From NCBI RefSeq assembly GCF_025950235.1, contig NZ_JAPDDT010000002.1, forward strand, positions 248,001 through 312,000: DNA of 64,000 nucleotides, written 5' to 3'. Origin of the DNA: Luteolibacter arcticus. GTDB taxonomy: Bacteria; Verrucomicrobiota; Verrucomicrobiia; Verrucomicrobiales; Akkermansiaceae. Positions 9,064 through 17,901 of the stretch are shown here, piece after piece; position 1 is the first letter of the stretch; each line of letters starts with the position of its first letter. Under the pieces are notes generated by a model. It searched no databases, was not told the DNA's origin, and was given only the letters and a program-made list of their open reading frames with translations. A program made the translations under genes and the position numbers.

Positions 9064-12000
9064 ATGTCCCGTCTCCTTGTTGTCATCCCGCTGCTAGGCA
9101 CGCTTCCTGCCGCCGAGCTTCTCCATAATCCCGGCTTTGAAACCGCGCCCTTTCCCGCCTCCTGGACTTCATCCGGCGGAGCCGTATCGGCGGCCGGGCT
9201 GAATGGCACCGCGGCTGCCGCCCGGCTGCCCTACAATACAATGGCCACCCTCTCGCAGATTACGGGATCGGGGGTGGCGGACTTTACCTTCGACGTCTGC
9301 TTCCAGATCGCGGGTACGAATGAAGCACAGTCGTTTCGCATGACCCTGCTTGCGGGCGGCGAGGATGCCATTGACCTGCGCACCGCCACCAGCGGCGTGC
9401 TGGAAGTGGGGATCGGCAATACCTCCCAAGTGCCGCTGACCGCCATCGCGGACGGTTCCACCTCGAATGTGCCGGTCAGTCAGACGGTGAAGCTGCGCGT
9501 CATTGGCCGGGGCTTCGGCACGGCCAATGCGAAGTATGACCTGCTGTGGACCGCGCCCTATACCGGCGCCAGCGTGCCCGCCTTCACGCGGGCTGCGCTC
9601 GACCTGTCCTCGTTCGGCGGGCCCTCTGCCACCACCTCGCCACTCAATGGCGTACGATTCCAGCGCAATGTCACCGCCGCGAATTCCTTCTCCGTGGACG
9701 GTCTTTCCCTTCAGGATGATGACGTGGTCCCTGGGATCGCCGCTACCCATCAGCTCATCGTCCCGCCGCCGGACAAGGTGGTGAATATCTCCGGAGTCTA
9801 TCCGCACCTTGTGATGACTAACAATCACGCGGAATGCGGTGTGGGCGCGTTGGTACCGTGGGCGGGGAAATTGTGGGCGATCACCTATGGCCCGCACCTG
9901 CCGTATGGCTCGTCCGACAAGCTCTATGAGATCTCGTCCGATCTTTCCCGCATCGTGCGCTCGGAGTCGGTCGGTGGCACCCCGGCGAACCGGTTCATTC
10001 ACACTGCGTCGAACCAGCTCAACATCGGACCCTACTTCATCGATGCCGACCGCAACGTCCGAGTGCTGCGCACCAACGGGGGGAGCGGTGGATTGGTGAC
10101 GGGCCGCTTCACCGGCAGCGCCGCGCACCTCAGCGATCCGAACCGCATGTATATCTTCACCATGGAGGACGGCCTTTATGACGTGAATCCGACGGACCTG
10201 ACGCACATCGTTCGCTATCCCGATGTGCAGGGCACCGGCGACAAGTTCCTCCACGGCTATCACGGCAAGGGCTGCTATACCGGCCAGGGGCGCTTCATCG
10301 CCACCAACAACGGCCGCAACTGGGACAATCACGTGCCCACCGGCCCCGGCGGCGTGCTCGCAACCTGGGACGGCACCACCGTGCAGCAGAATGGCGGCAG
10401 CTATCTCAGCGGACCCGGAGGATTCTTTTACTCTAACAATCGCGACGGCGGCACCCCCGCCACCCCCCAGCCCGATTACATGGCCGGCTGGAATCAAGTC
10501 TCCCTCACCCAGCACTGCGAGGCCACCGGCCCCGGCGGCATCTATGGAAATCCGAATCCCGCGACCGATCCGGTCTGGTCCACGGGCTTCGATGCGAAGT
10601 CCATCCTGCTCCACGTGATGGAAGGCCAGCAGTGGAACCTGTGGCGTTTGCCGAAGGGCTCCTACTCGCACGATGGCTCGCACGGCTGGCACACCGAGTG
10701 GCCGCGCATCCGGCAACTCGATCCGGCGGATCCGCAGGGCATCTACCTGATGCACATGCACGGGCTGTTCTTCGATTTCCCGAAGACCTTCTCGTCTAAC
10801 AATTTCGCCGGTCTCAAGCCGATCTCGTCGTACTACAAGATGCCCACCGACTACTGCGAGTTCTCCGACGGCCGCATTGTGATGGGCAAGAACGACGCCT
10901 CGCAATTCAGCAATTCCCTCGCTTTGAAGGACCAGTCGAACTTGTGGTTCGGCACCATGGAGGATATCGAAAACTGGGGCGCACCCTCCGGCCATGGCGC
11001 GGTATGGATGAACGACAGCGTCACCGCGGAGCAGACCTCCGATCCCCTCTTCATCGATGGATTTGTCCAGCGCACGCTGCACTTGCGCAACCTCGGCGCC
11101 TCGCCGGTCAGCGTGGAGATCCAGACCTCCACCGGCACGCCCACCTGGACTCCGGTGCGCAGCGTGAACGTGCCCAGGAATGGCTACATCAATGAAATCC
11201 TCAGCGATCTCGCCGCCCCGTGGGTGCGCCTGAAATCGTCCGCGGCGAGCACGAATCTCACGGCCTTCTTCCACATGGGTTCGCCGTATCCGCACGGGAC
11301 CCCCGCATCGGTGCACACGAATGAGTTCGCCGCGCTGGCTGACATCCGCGACACGCGCTCGATTTCCGACGGCATCGTCCGTGTGATGAATGATCCCGCG
11401 CTGCCGCTCGAATTCGCCTCGTCCCGCACCGCGTCCAATGGAGCTGCATCGAGCCACCGCTACCACCGCATCGGCGGCGACATGACGCTCAATGACGTGA
11501 CCAATGCCACCGCTGAAAGCGCTTTGCGCACCTCGGCCGCGCTGACCCAGGAGTTCGGCTCGGATGCTGCCTCGGCGTGGATCGTTGAAGGAGCGACGCG
11601 GTTCCGGGTGCCGAAGCTGGATCCGCTCTATGACGCACCCTTCGCCGCCGGCTGGGCCCGCGGCATCCGCGAGACTGTCACCGAGCGCGAGATGCTGAAT
11701 TGCCACGGCACCTTCTACGAGGTCCCGCGGGACAACTCCGGCGGCATGCGCAAGATGCGCGCGCTGGCCACCCATGGCAAACGTATCACCGACTTTGCCT
11801 CGTGGCGTGGATTGCTTGTTCTAACAGGTGTGCTCGACGATGCCCCGGCGTCCGACAAGCTCGTTCGCAATGCCGACGGCACCGCCGCCTTGTGGCTCGG
11901 GGAGATCGACGACCTCTGGCGCATGGGCGAGCCTCGCGGCAAGGGCGGCCCGTGGATGAATACCGCCGTCACCACCAATACCGCATCCGATCCTTTCCTG

Positions 12001-12630
12001 ATGTATGGCTACGATCGCAAGGAACTGACGCTCACCGCCGCCGCGGCGACCACGATCACGGTGGAAGTGGACTTCCTCGCCGACAACTCGTGGTCCGTTT
12101 ATCGGACCTTCCCGCTCGCCGCGGGTGAAACGGTGAACCACGTCTTCCCTGCGGGCTTCCACGCCCACTGGGTGCGGGTGATATCGAGCGCTGCCACCAC
12201 GGCAACCGCGCAATTCATCTACGGCCCGGCAGATGCCCGCGATGCCTTCCTCGACTGGTCACGCGAGAATGAACTCGCCACCGGCTCCGGCCGCAGCGCC
12301 TTGGCAAATGCCGACATTGATGGCGATGGCCTGGGCGAGCTCGCCGAGTTTGTGTTCGGCACCGATCCTCAGATTCCGGATGCCAACCCCGTGCATGCGG
12401 CGGGCGGCTTCGCAGAGTTCTTCCAACGCAATCTACAGCCATCGGATGGCATCGGTTGCGAGTTCGAGTCTTCAATGACGCTTGAGAATCCGTGGACACC
12501 ACGTCCCGACCTCAAGCTGGCGACGGTCGATCAATCCGGCGTGCCGGCGGGCTTCACCCGCGTCCGCTATCAACTCGAACCGGGACACGAGAAGTTCTTC
12601 GTTCGGGCTAGGACGTCACTTTCACCATAA
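9064..12630 (+). CDS. Large secreted protein of unknown function (paralog A)
   Basis: 1188 aa. A short signal peptide (LLVVIPLLGTLPAA) leads into an N-terminal domain of about 220 residues starting LLHNPGFETAPF, which looks like a secreted carbohydrate-binding-like beta-sandwich. From about residue 238 (VVNISGVYPHLVM) to about 1050 it is colinear with the next protein. Shared blocks include GSSDKLYEI, GGTPANR, YHGKG, GPGGIYGN, GWHTEWPRIR or GWNTEWPRIR, and RGKGGPW or RGQGGPW. The last 125 residues add an acidic linker with DIDGDGLGELAEFVFGTDP, common at the C-termini of verrucomicrobial exported proteins. A beta-propeller-like fold is plausible. No catalytic motif was recognised. Confidence 0.7.
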   Translation: MSRLLVVIPLLGTLPAAELLHNPGFETAPFPASWTSSGGAVSAAGLNGTAAAARLPYNTMATLSQITGSGVADFTFDVCFQIAGTNEAQSFRMTLLAGGEDAIDLRTATSGVLEVGIGNTSQVPLTAIADGSTSNVPVSQTVKLRVIGRGFGTANAKYDLLWTAPYTGASVPAFTRAALDLSSFGGPSATTSPLNGVRFQRNVTAANSFSVDGLSLQDDDVVPGIAATHQLIVPPPDKVVNISGVYPHLVMTNNHAECGVGALVPWAGKLWAITYGPHLPYGSSDKLYEISSDLSRIVRSESVGGTPANRFIHTASNQLNIGPYFIDADRNVRVLRTNGGSGGLVTGRFTGSAAHLSDPNRMYIFTMEDGLYDVNPTDLTHIVRYPDVQGTGDKFLHGYHGKGCYTGQGRFIATNNGRNWDNHVPTGPGGVLATWDGTTVQQNGGSYLSGPGGFFYSNNRDGGTPATPQPDYMAGWNQVSLTQHCEATGPGGIYGNPNPATDPVWSTGFDAKSILLHVMEGQQWNLWRLPKGSYSHDGSHGWHTEWPRIRQLDPADPQGIYLMHMHGLFFDFPKTFSSNNFAGLKPISSYYKMPTDYCEFSDGRIVMGKNDASQFSNSLALKDQSNLWFGTMEDIENWGAPSGHGAVWMNDSVTAEQTSDPLFIDGFVQRTLHLRNLGASPVSVEIQTSTGTPTWTPVRSVNVPRNGYINEILSDLAAPWVRLKSSAASTNLTAFFHMGSPYPHGTPASVHTNEFAALADIRDTRSISDGIVRVMNDPALPLEFASSRTASNGAASSHRYHRIGGDMTLNDVTNATAESALRTSAALTQEFGSDAASAWIVEGATRFRVPKLDPLYDAPFAAGWARGIRETVTEREMLNCHGTFYEVPRDNSGGMRKMRALATHGKRITDFASWRGLLVLTGVLDDAPASDKLVRNADGTAALWLGEIDDLWRMGEPRGKGGPWMNTAVTTNTASDPFLMYGYDRKELTLTAAAATTITVEVDFLADNSWSVYRTFPLAAGETVNHVFPAGFHAHWVRVISSAATTATAQFIYGPADARDAFLDWSRENELATGSGRSALANADIDGDGLGELAEFVFGTDPQIPDANPVHAAGGFAEFFQRNLQPSDGIGCEFESSMTLENPWTPRPDLKLATVDQSGVPAGFTRVRYQLEPGHEKFFVRARTSLSP

Positions 12631-12676
12631 ATGGAGGTCCGGCGTGATACCCGGCCTTGTTCAAGACACTCTACTG

Positions 12677-15070
12677 ATGATGCGAAGCTTCCTGACCACC
12701 CTTGCGTTCCTGACCACTCCGCTGGTCGCCGAGCCCGTCCAACTTTCCGGCATCTATCCGCAGCTTGCCATGTTCAATAACGAGGGCGAGTGCGGCACCG
12801 GGGCGGTGGTGCCGTGGGCGGACCGCCTGTGGGTGGTGACCTATGCTCCGCACGCGCCGAAGGGTTCGTCGGACAAGCTCTACGAGATCACCCCTGACCT
12901 TGAGCAGATCGTCCGTCCCGAGTCGATTGGCGGCACGCCGGCGAACCGGATGATCCACCGCGAGTCGAACCAGCTCTTCATCGGGCCATACGCCGTCTCG
13001 GCGGAAGGGAAAGTACGGGCCATCCCGTACTCGAAGATGTTTGGCCGACCGACCGGCAATGCCCGCCATCTCACCGACCCATCGGGCAAGATCTACTATG
13101 CCAGCATGGAGGAAGCGCTCTACGAGGTGGACGTGAAGACGCTCGAAGTCACCGAGCTATTCCGCGACGAGGCTGCGAAAGGCGGCCACAAGGCGAACCT
13201 GCCGGGCTATCATGGCAAGGGCCTCTACTCCTCACAGGGCCTGCTGGTGTATGCAAACAATGGCGAGTACGGTGGGGCCGCGCAGAGCCTGCCGGAGACT
13301 TCGTCCGGCGTGCTTGCCACCTGGGATGGAAAAGCCAGCGGCTTCGATGTCGTCCGCCGCAACCAGTTCACCGAAGTCACCGGTCCCGGCGGCATCTACG
13401 GGAACTCCAGTAGCAAGGATCCAATCTGGACCATGGGTTGGGACCATCGTTCGTTGATCCTGATGCTGCTCGACGGCGACCAGTGGCAATCCTTCCGGCT
13501 GCCGAAGGGATCGCACTCCTACGATGGCGCGCACGGCTGGAATACCGAGTGGCCGCGCATCCGCGAGATTGGCGAGGGCGACAAGCTGCTCGCCACCATG
13601 CACGGCACCTTCTGGACCTTCCCGAAAACCTTCTCCGCGAAGAACACCGCCGGTATCGCTCCTCGCTCGAACTACCTGAAGGTGATCGGCGACTTCGCCC
13701 GGTGGAACGACCGCATCGTCTTCGGCTGCGATGACACCGCGAAAGCCGAGTTCCTCAACAAGCGCAAGGCCAAGGGCGAGATCGCGGCACCGCAGTCGCA
13801 GTCGAACCTCTGGTTCACCGAGCCGGACCAACTCGACCACCTCGGCCCGGTGATCGGCCGTGGCGCGCTGTGGGTGCGGGAGGACGTGAAGTCTGGCACG
13901 ACCAGCGATCCCTTCCTGATCTCCGGCTATGCACGCAAAGGGCTGCACCTTGCCAGCGCCAGCAAGTCCGCCATCGCGCTTGAAGTGGATGAGGATGGAA
14001 CCGGCTCGTGGAAGAAGGTCCGCGAGATCGAGCATGCCGGGGGTTGCCAGTGGATTGACCTTTCCGGTCTCAAGGGCACATGGCTCCGGCTGATTCCTTC
14101 GGCCGAGCTTTCCCAGGCCACCGCTTCGTTCGCTTTCTCGAACTCCGACGAACGTAGTAGTTCACCGGATCCGATTTTCAACGGCCTCGCCAGCGCCGAC
14201 GAGAAGAACGTCACCGGCGGCCTGGTCCGTGCCCGCGAGGGGAACAAGCGCACGCTCGCCTTCGCCGCCATGGGGCCGGACGCAAGGAATATCGGATGCT
14301 ACGAACTCCAAGCCGACCTGACCTTGAGTCCCGCCGATGACAAGTTGCTCGCCCACACCAACGAGCACACGAAGATCCCCGTCGGCGTGATTTCCTCGGA
14401 TGCCGCTTCGGTCGTGTTTGTCGACGACAATGGCAAGCGCTGGCGTTTGCCGAAGGGCGATGCCGCCTTCGATCAAGCCGGTCCGCTTGGCGACAGCCGT
14501 GCTGCCCGCGAAGTCGCCACGGAGCGCGATCTCTTCAATGCCCACGGCACTTTCTACGAGCTGCCAGCCAACAATGCCGGCGGCTTTGCCAAGCTCCGCC
14601 CGGTGACCACGCACAACCGCCGCATCCACGACTTTTGCTCGTATCGCGGCCTCTTCATCATGACCGGCGTCGGCGCGGAGGCATCGCAGGAGAACCAGCA
14701 CCTCATCCATTCCGCCGATGGCAAGGCTGTCCTATGGGCCGGCGCGATCGACGACATCTGGAAGATGGGCAAGCCGCGCGGCCAAGGTGGGCCATGGAAA
14801 GACTCAGCCGTGACCGCCGGTGCGGTATCCGACCCCTACCTGATGACCGCCTACGACAAGAAGTCGCTGACGCTCGCCAGCGACCAGGACGCCACCATCA
14901 CCGCCGAAATCGACATCAGCGGTGATGGAAACTGGGTGACCTATCAGAGCTTCAAGGTGACCGTCGGCAAGCCGCTCGCGCACGAGTTCCCGGATGCCTT
15001 CTCGGCCTACTGGATCCGCTTCACGAGCGACAAGGGCGCGAAGGTGACCGCGCAGCTCGACTACCGCTGA
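12677..15070 (+). CDS. Secreted protein of unknown function (paralog B)
   Basis: 797 aa from ATG 12677, chosen because it begins a signal peptide (RSFLTTLAFLTTPLVA). The frame is open further upstream, but that part overlaps the preceding gene. Nearly the whole mature protein aligns by eye to the central part of the 1188-aa neighbour. For example QLSGIYPQLAMFNNEGECG matches the neighbour's ISGVYPHLVMTNNHAECG. It lacks the neighbour's N-terminal and C-terminal extra domains. The 46-bp gap and shared strand suggest one transcript. This looks like a tandem duplication followed by domain gain or loss. Function unknown. Confidence 0.7.
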   Translation: MMRSFLTTLAFLTTPLVAEPVQLSGIYPQLAMFNNEGECGTGAVVPWADRLWVVTYAPHAPKGSSDKLYEITPDLEQIVRPESIGGTPANRMIHRESNQLFIGPYAVSAEGKVRAIPYSKMFGRPTGNARHLTDPSGKIYYASMEEALYEVDVKTLEVTELFRDEAAKGGHKANLPGYHGKGLYSSQGLLVYANNGEYGGAAQSLPETSSGVLATWDGKASGFDVVRRNQFTEVTGPGGIYGNSSSKDPIWTMGWDHRSLILMLLDGDQWQSFRLPKGSHSYDGAHGWNTEWPRIREIGEGDKLLATMHGTFWTFPKTFSAKNTAGIAPRSNYLKVIGDFARWNDRIVFGCDDTAKAEFLNKRKAKGEIAAPQSQSNLWFTEPDQLDHLGPVIGRGALWVREDVKSGTTSDPFLISGYARKGLHLASASKSAIALEVDEDGTGSWKKVREIEHAGGCQWIDLSGLKGTWLRLIPSAELSQATASFAFSNSDERSSSPDPIFNGLASADEKNVTGGLVRAREGNKRTLAFAAMGPDARNIGCYELQADLTLSPADDKLLAHTNEHTKIPVGVISSDAASVVFVDDNGKRWRLPKGDAAFDQAGPLGDSRAAREVATERDLFNAHGTFYELPANNAGGFAKLRPVTTHNRRIHDFCSYRGLFIMTGVGAEASQENQHLIHSADGKAVLWAGAIDDIWKMGKPRGQGGPWKDSAVTAGAVSDPYLMTAYDKKSLTLASDQDATITAEIDISGDGNWVTYQSFKVTVGKPLAHEFPDAFSAYWIRFTSDKGAKVTAQLDYR

Positions 15071-15083
15071 GCTTCGGTCTTCT

Positions 15084-15145
15084 GGGATCTTCGCGGGAAG
15101 ATCCCGTTCGGTGGGGCGTCGTTTCGGGGACTCTGTGACTTCAAT
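15084..15145 (-). pseudogene. Relic of a sulfatase 3' end
   Basis: About 55-60 bp match, with small gaps, the last codons of the sulfatase gene at 15648-17099. On the minus strand the sulfatase reads ATPNEIFPVKIPG and this relic reads APPNGIFPRRSQ. The rest of the putative gene copy is absent; the DNA to the right is occupied by the AT-richer gene at 15208. It is best explained as the remaining end of a second sulfatase copy or a local duplication. Confidence 0.5.
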
Positions 15146-15207
15146 GTATGAGATTGCGCCGCTTTGGCGGAGATATCAGGCTTCCCTTCGTACTTCAGAA
15201 ATTCGAA

Positions 15208-15642
15208 ATGCAACGTCTGCGCGTCATTCTTCTTGCGATAGCCTTTGGTCTGGTGGGTGGACTCGCTGAGGGCAGCGATCAAGTGGATGAGGTTGCGGTA
15301 GGAGGTCGCATAAAGAAGCCGGGACATTATGATCGTATCGAGAATGAATCCCTGGCAGCCCTGATCAATCGAGTTGGTGGCATCCCTGCAACCCAAGCGG
15401 AGCTTGAACAGTATGAGCGTGGCGAACGGGTGTTAGGCGTTAGAATCTTCCTTTATCGGAAGGGTAAAAAGAGGGAGATCAATATCGACGCCAAGAGCAA
15501 TGAGCTGTGGGAACTGAAGATCCTGCAGAAGGACGCGGTCATAGTAGCACGAGCAGAGCCATTGGAAGGGGTCAAATATCCAGCCGCGATCATCCTCAAG
15601 AAACAAGTGGCTGCACAAGGCGGCCGAGAAAGTAAACCGTGA
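15208..15642 (+). CDS. Small exported SLBB-like protein
   Basis: 144 aa from ATG 15208, chosen because it starts a signal peptide (RVILLAIAFGLVGGLAEG). The mature part has VAVGGRIKKPGHY, ESLAALINRVGGI and KILQKDAVIVARAE, the pattern of the SLBB (soluble ligand-binding beta-grasp) domain of polysaccharide-export proteins, here as a single copy without a Wza-type export domain. The gene is visibly AT-richer than its neighbours and uses codons such as ATA, AGA and TTA that are rare around it. That, and the sulfatase relic on its left, suggests acquisition. The ligand is unknown. Confidence 0.55.
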   Translation: MQRLRVILLAIAFGLVGGLAEGSDQVDEVAVGGRIKKPGHYDRIENESLAALINRVGGIPATQAELEQYERGERVLGVRIFLYRKGKKREINIDAKSNELWELKILQKDAVIVARAEPLEGVKYPAAIILKKQVAAQGGRESKP

Positions 15643-15647
15643 GCCAG

Positions 15648-17099
15648 TCATGCTCCGGCACCCGGGATCTTCACGGGGAAGATCTCATTCGGTGTGGCCT
15701 CGCGTTTCAAGATCTCTGCGGCTTGCTCTATTAGCTCGGGATGCGCGGCGGACACGTCGGTGGTTTCGTTCGGGTCCTTCGCGATATCGAAGACTTGCCA
15801 AGGGCCGGGCTTCTTCCGGTTGAGGTTCGTCCGGATCACCTTGAAATCGCCCAGGCGCACGGCGACCTGGCCGCCGTACTCGGGGAAGACCCACAGCATC
15901 GGCTTCGCGCGTTCGACCTTGGCATCACTTGTTAGAGCGGGCCACAGATTGAGGCCATCGAGGCCGTCGGGCGCCTTCAAGCCGGTGGCGGCGCATAGCG
16001 TGGGGAACCAGTCGGGGAAGAAGCCGGGCGTCGCATTCTCCGCACCGGCCCTCACCTTGCCGGGAAGTCGCACCAGAGTCGGGACGCGCAGGCCGCCTTC
16101 ATAGACGGAACCTTTCCGGCCGTTGAGTTCGCCGACGCTATTGAAAAATTTCGTGTCGGCACCACCGACATCGTGCGTCGCGCCGTTGTCGCTGGTGAAA
16201 ACGATCAGCGTTTCATCCAGCACGCCCGCCTTCTCCAGGGCCTCCCGCACCGCCCCGACATGGCGATCGAGGTCGCTGATCATCGCCGCATAGGCTGCGT
16301 GCGGGCGGGGATGGGGCACGTAGCCCTTCTCACCGCGATAGGGCGTGGTGTCCCACTCCTTCGGATACTCGTCCAGCCGGTCGAGCGGCGGGTGAATCGC
16401 CACGTGCGGCTCGATGAAGGCGAGGTATAGGAAGAAGGGCTTCGCCTTGTTAGACGAGATGAACTCGCGCGCTTCCTTCACCATCAGGTCCGGCGCGTAG
16501 GTCTTCCCGATCCATGTTTCGGCCTTCACGTCGCCCTCGGGCTGCTTTGCATTGCCGGGGATCGGGGTGGGATTGATCTCCACCTGCTCGCCATTCCGCC
16601 ACAGGAAGCGCGGGTAGTAGGAATGCGCGACGGCCTGGCAGTTGTAGCCGAAGAACAGGTCGAAGCCGTGCTTGTTCGGATCGCCGGTCGAGCCCGCCGG
16701 ACCGAGGCCCCACTTGCCGATCGCCGCGGTGGCGTAGCCCGCCTTTTGAAAGGCCGCCGGCAGCGTCGCGATGTCCGCCGAGATCGGGTGCTGGCCTTCC
16801 TTGAACTGCGGGAAGGAAACCTTGGCCTGGCGGTTGCCGCGGATCTCGGCGTGGCCGAGGTGCTTGCCGGTCATCAGCGTGCAACGCGCCGGCGCGCAGA
16901 CCGGGGCGCCGCTGTAGTGGTGGGTCAGCTTCGTCCCCTCCTTGGCGAGCCGGTCGATGTTCGGCGTGTGGATCTTCTCTTGGCCGAAGCAGCCGAGTTC
17001 CCCGTAACCCAGGTCGTCGGCGAGGATGAAGACCACGTTGAGAGCAGACGCCGGCAGTGCGCAGGCGAGCGTGGCGGCGAAGAAAAGGACGGGGCGCAT
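15648..17099 (-). CDS. Secreted arylsulfatase
   Basis: 483 aa from ATG 17099. The signal peptide is residues 1-19 (FFAATLACALPASA). Sulfatase motifs follow: LADDLGYGELGCFG at 27-39 (metal-binding DD), the formylglycine site C68-A-P-A-R72 with downstream TLMTGKHLGH, then IGKWGLG and FTSDNGATHDVGG. It belongs to the large arylsulfatase A-like group that Verrucomicrobiota use on sulfated polysaccharides. The upstream frame is open to 17201 but runs into the TetR operator, so the internal ATG that starts the signal peptide is preferred. It is divergent from the TetR gene, so the operator between them could affect it too. Confidence 0.9.
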   Translation of the reverse strand: MRPVLFFAATLACALPASALNVVFILADDLGYGELGCFGQEKIHTPNIDRLAKEGTKLTHHYSGAPVCAPARCTLMTGKHLGHAEIRGNRQAKVSFPQFKEGQHPISADIATLPAAFQKAGYATAAIGKWGLGPAGSTGDPNKHGFDLFFGYNCQAVAHSYYPRFLWRNGEQVEINPTPIPGNAKQPEGDVKAETWIGKTYAPDLMVKEAREFISSNKAKPFFLYLAFIEPHVAIHPPLDRLDEYPKEWDTTPYRGEKGYVPHPRPHAAYAAMISDLDRHVGAVREALEKAGVLDETLIVFTSDNGATHDVGGADTKFFNSVGELNGRKGSVYEGGLRVPTLVRLPGKVRAGAENATPGFFPDWFPTLCAATGLKAPDGLDGLNLWPALTSDAKVERAKPMLWVFPEYGGQVAVRLGDFKVIRTNLNRKKPGPWQVFDIAKDPNETTDVSAAHPELIEQAAEILKREATPNEIFPVKIPGAGA

Positions 17100-17190
17100 C
17101 GGGATCAGGCTGGAGAAATCGCGGGAGGCTGTCTTTCCCAATTCGCGATCCGCGGCTTTGATTTTGCGCAGTGGGAAAAAGAAGCCGCTT

Positions 17191-17216
17191 GACCATACCA
17201 ACCAGTTGGTCTAGTC
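17191..17216. promoter_or_regulatory. TetR operator O1
   Basis: The core ACCAAC-CA-GTTGGT is a perfect 6+6 palindrome embedded in a longer imperfect one. It ends 10 bp before the TetR start codon and lies in the divergent region with the arylsulfatase. A second, more perfect copy lies before the methyltransferase gene at 17838. Paired identical palindromes around a TetR gene are strong evidence for autoregulated control. Confidence 0.75.
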
Positions 17217-17225
17217 CTCCCCGGC

Positions 17226-17822
17226 GTGTCCCTGAGCGAGTCCAAGGAGCGGATGTTGGCAGCAGCTAAAGCGCTGATGCTCGCCCAAGGCTATGGCGGA
17301 ACGACCGTGGATGCGATCTGCGAAAAAGCCGGCCTGACCAAGGGCAGCTTTTACCACTTCTTCAAATCGAAGGAAGACCTCGGCCTGGCCGTGCTGGAGT
17401 GGTCGCTGACCAAGGGCGGCAAGCTGCTTTCCGAGGGTCCCCATGCCGCGATCGCCGATCCTGTGGCGCGGGCCTTCGGCTTCTTGGATCACGTGGAGGC
17501 TTGCGGAGCCGAGTTGTGGAGCGAGGGTTGCCTGCTGGGCACCTATGCCTCCGAGCTGGCCTCCACCAATGACCGCGTGCAGGCCACCGTGGCGCGGATG
17601 TTCCGCGAGGTCGGTGCCTATTTCAGCTCCGAGCTGGCGCCCTTGGTTGGCGCGGCACCCAAAGGCAGCCTTCCCGACGCGGAAGCGCTGGGAGAGCAAT
17701 TTCTAGCACTGCTGGAAGGCGCTATTATCCTCGGCAAAGCCTACCGCGACCCCGCGCGCATCCGCGTGGCTGTCCAAGGCTTCCGCGAGAACATGCAGCG
17801 CGCGCTTGCCCTCCCTGTTTGA
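17226..17822 (+). CDS. TetR/AcrR-family transcriptional regulator
   Basis: 198 aa from GTG 17226. The N-terminal TetR helix-turn-helix is visible at about residues 8-55 (MLAAAKALMLAQGYGGTTV, ICEKAGLTKGSFYHFFKSKE). The C-terminal ligand domain contains two cysteines (ACGAELWSEGC) and is of the TetR_C type seen with ACCAAC/GTTGGT operators. Palindromes at 17191-17216 and 17838-17863 flank the gene, so it should repress itself and the methyltransferase that follows. The inducer is unknown. The divergent arylsulfatase may share the first operator. Confidence 0.9.
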   Translation: MSLSESKERMLAAAKALMLAQGYGGTTVDAICEKAGLTKGSFYHFFKSKEDLGLAVLEWSLTKGGKLLSEGPHAAIADPVARAFGFLDHVEACGAELWSEGCLLGTYASELASTNDRVQATVARMFREVGAYFSSELAPLVGAAPKGSLPDAEALGEQFLALLEGAIILGKAYRDPARIRVAVQGFRENMQRALALPV

Positions 17823-17837
17823 TTTTTTTTGCCCAAG

Positions 17838-17863
17838 GACCATACCAACTGGTTGGTATGGTC
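17838..17863. promoter_or_regulatory. TetR operator O2
   Basis: Two perfect 12-bp arms, GACCATACCAAC and GTTGGTATGGTC, are separated by TG. It lies 38 bp upstream of the methyltransferase start and just after the TetR stop. It has the same core as O1, with better symmetry, so it is likely the stronger site. Confidence 0.85.
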
Positions 17864-17901
17864 GATTTAGAAGTGAACCGAACGAAACCAACCCATCCCA
17901 G

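Noticed and set aside
9169-11775. 868-codon open frame on the minus strand
   Set aside because: It is antisense to the 1188-aa secreted protein, which has a signal peptide and a tandem paralog; the antisense product is Arg/Gly/His-rich with no domain pattern.
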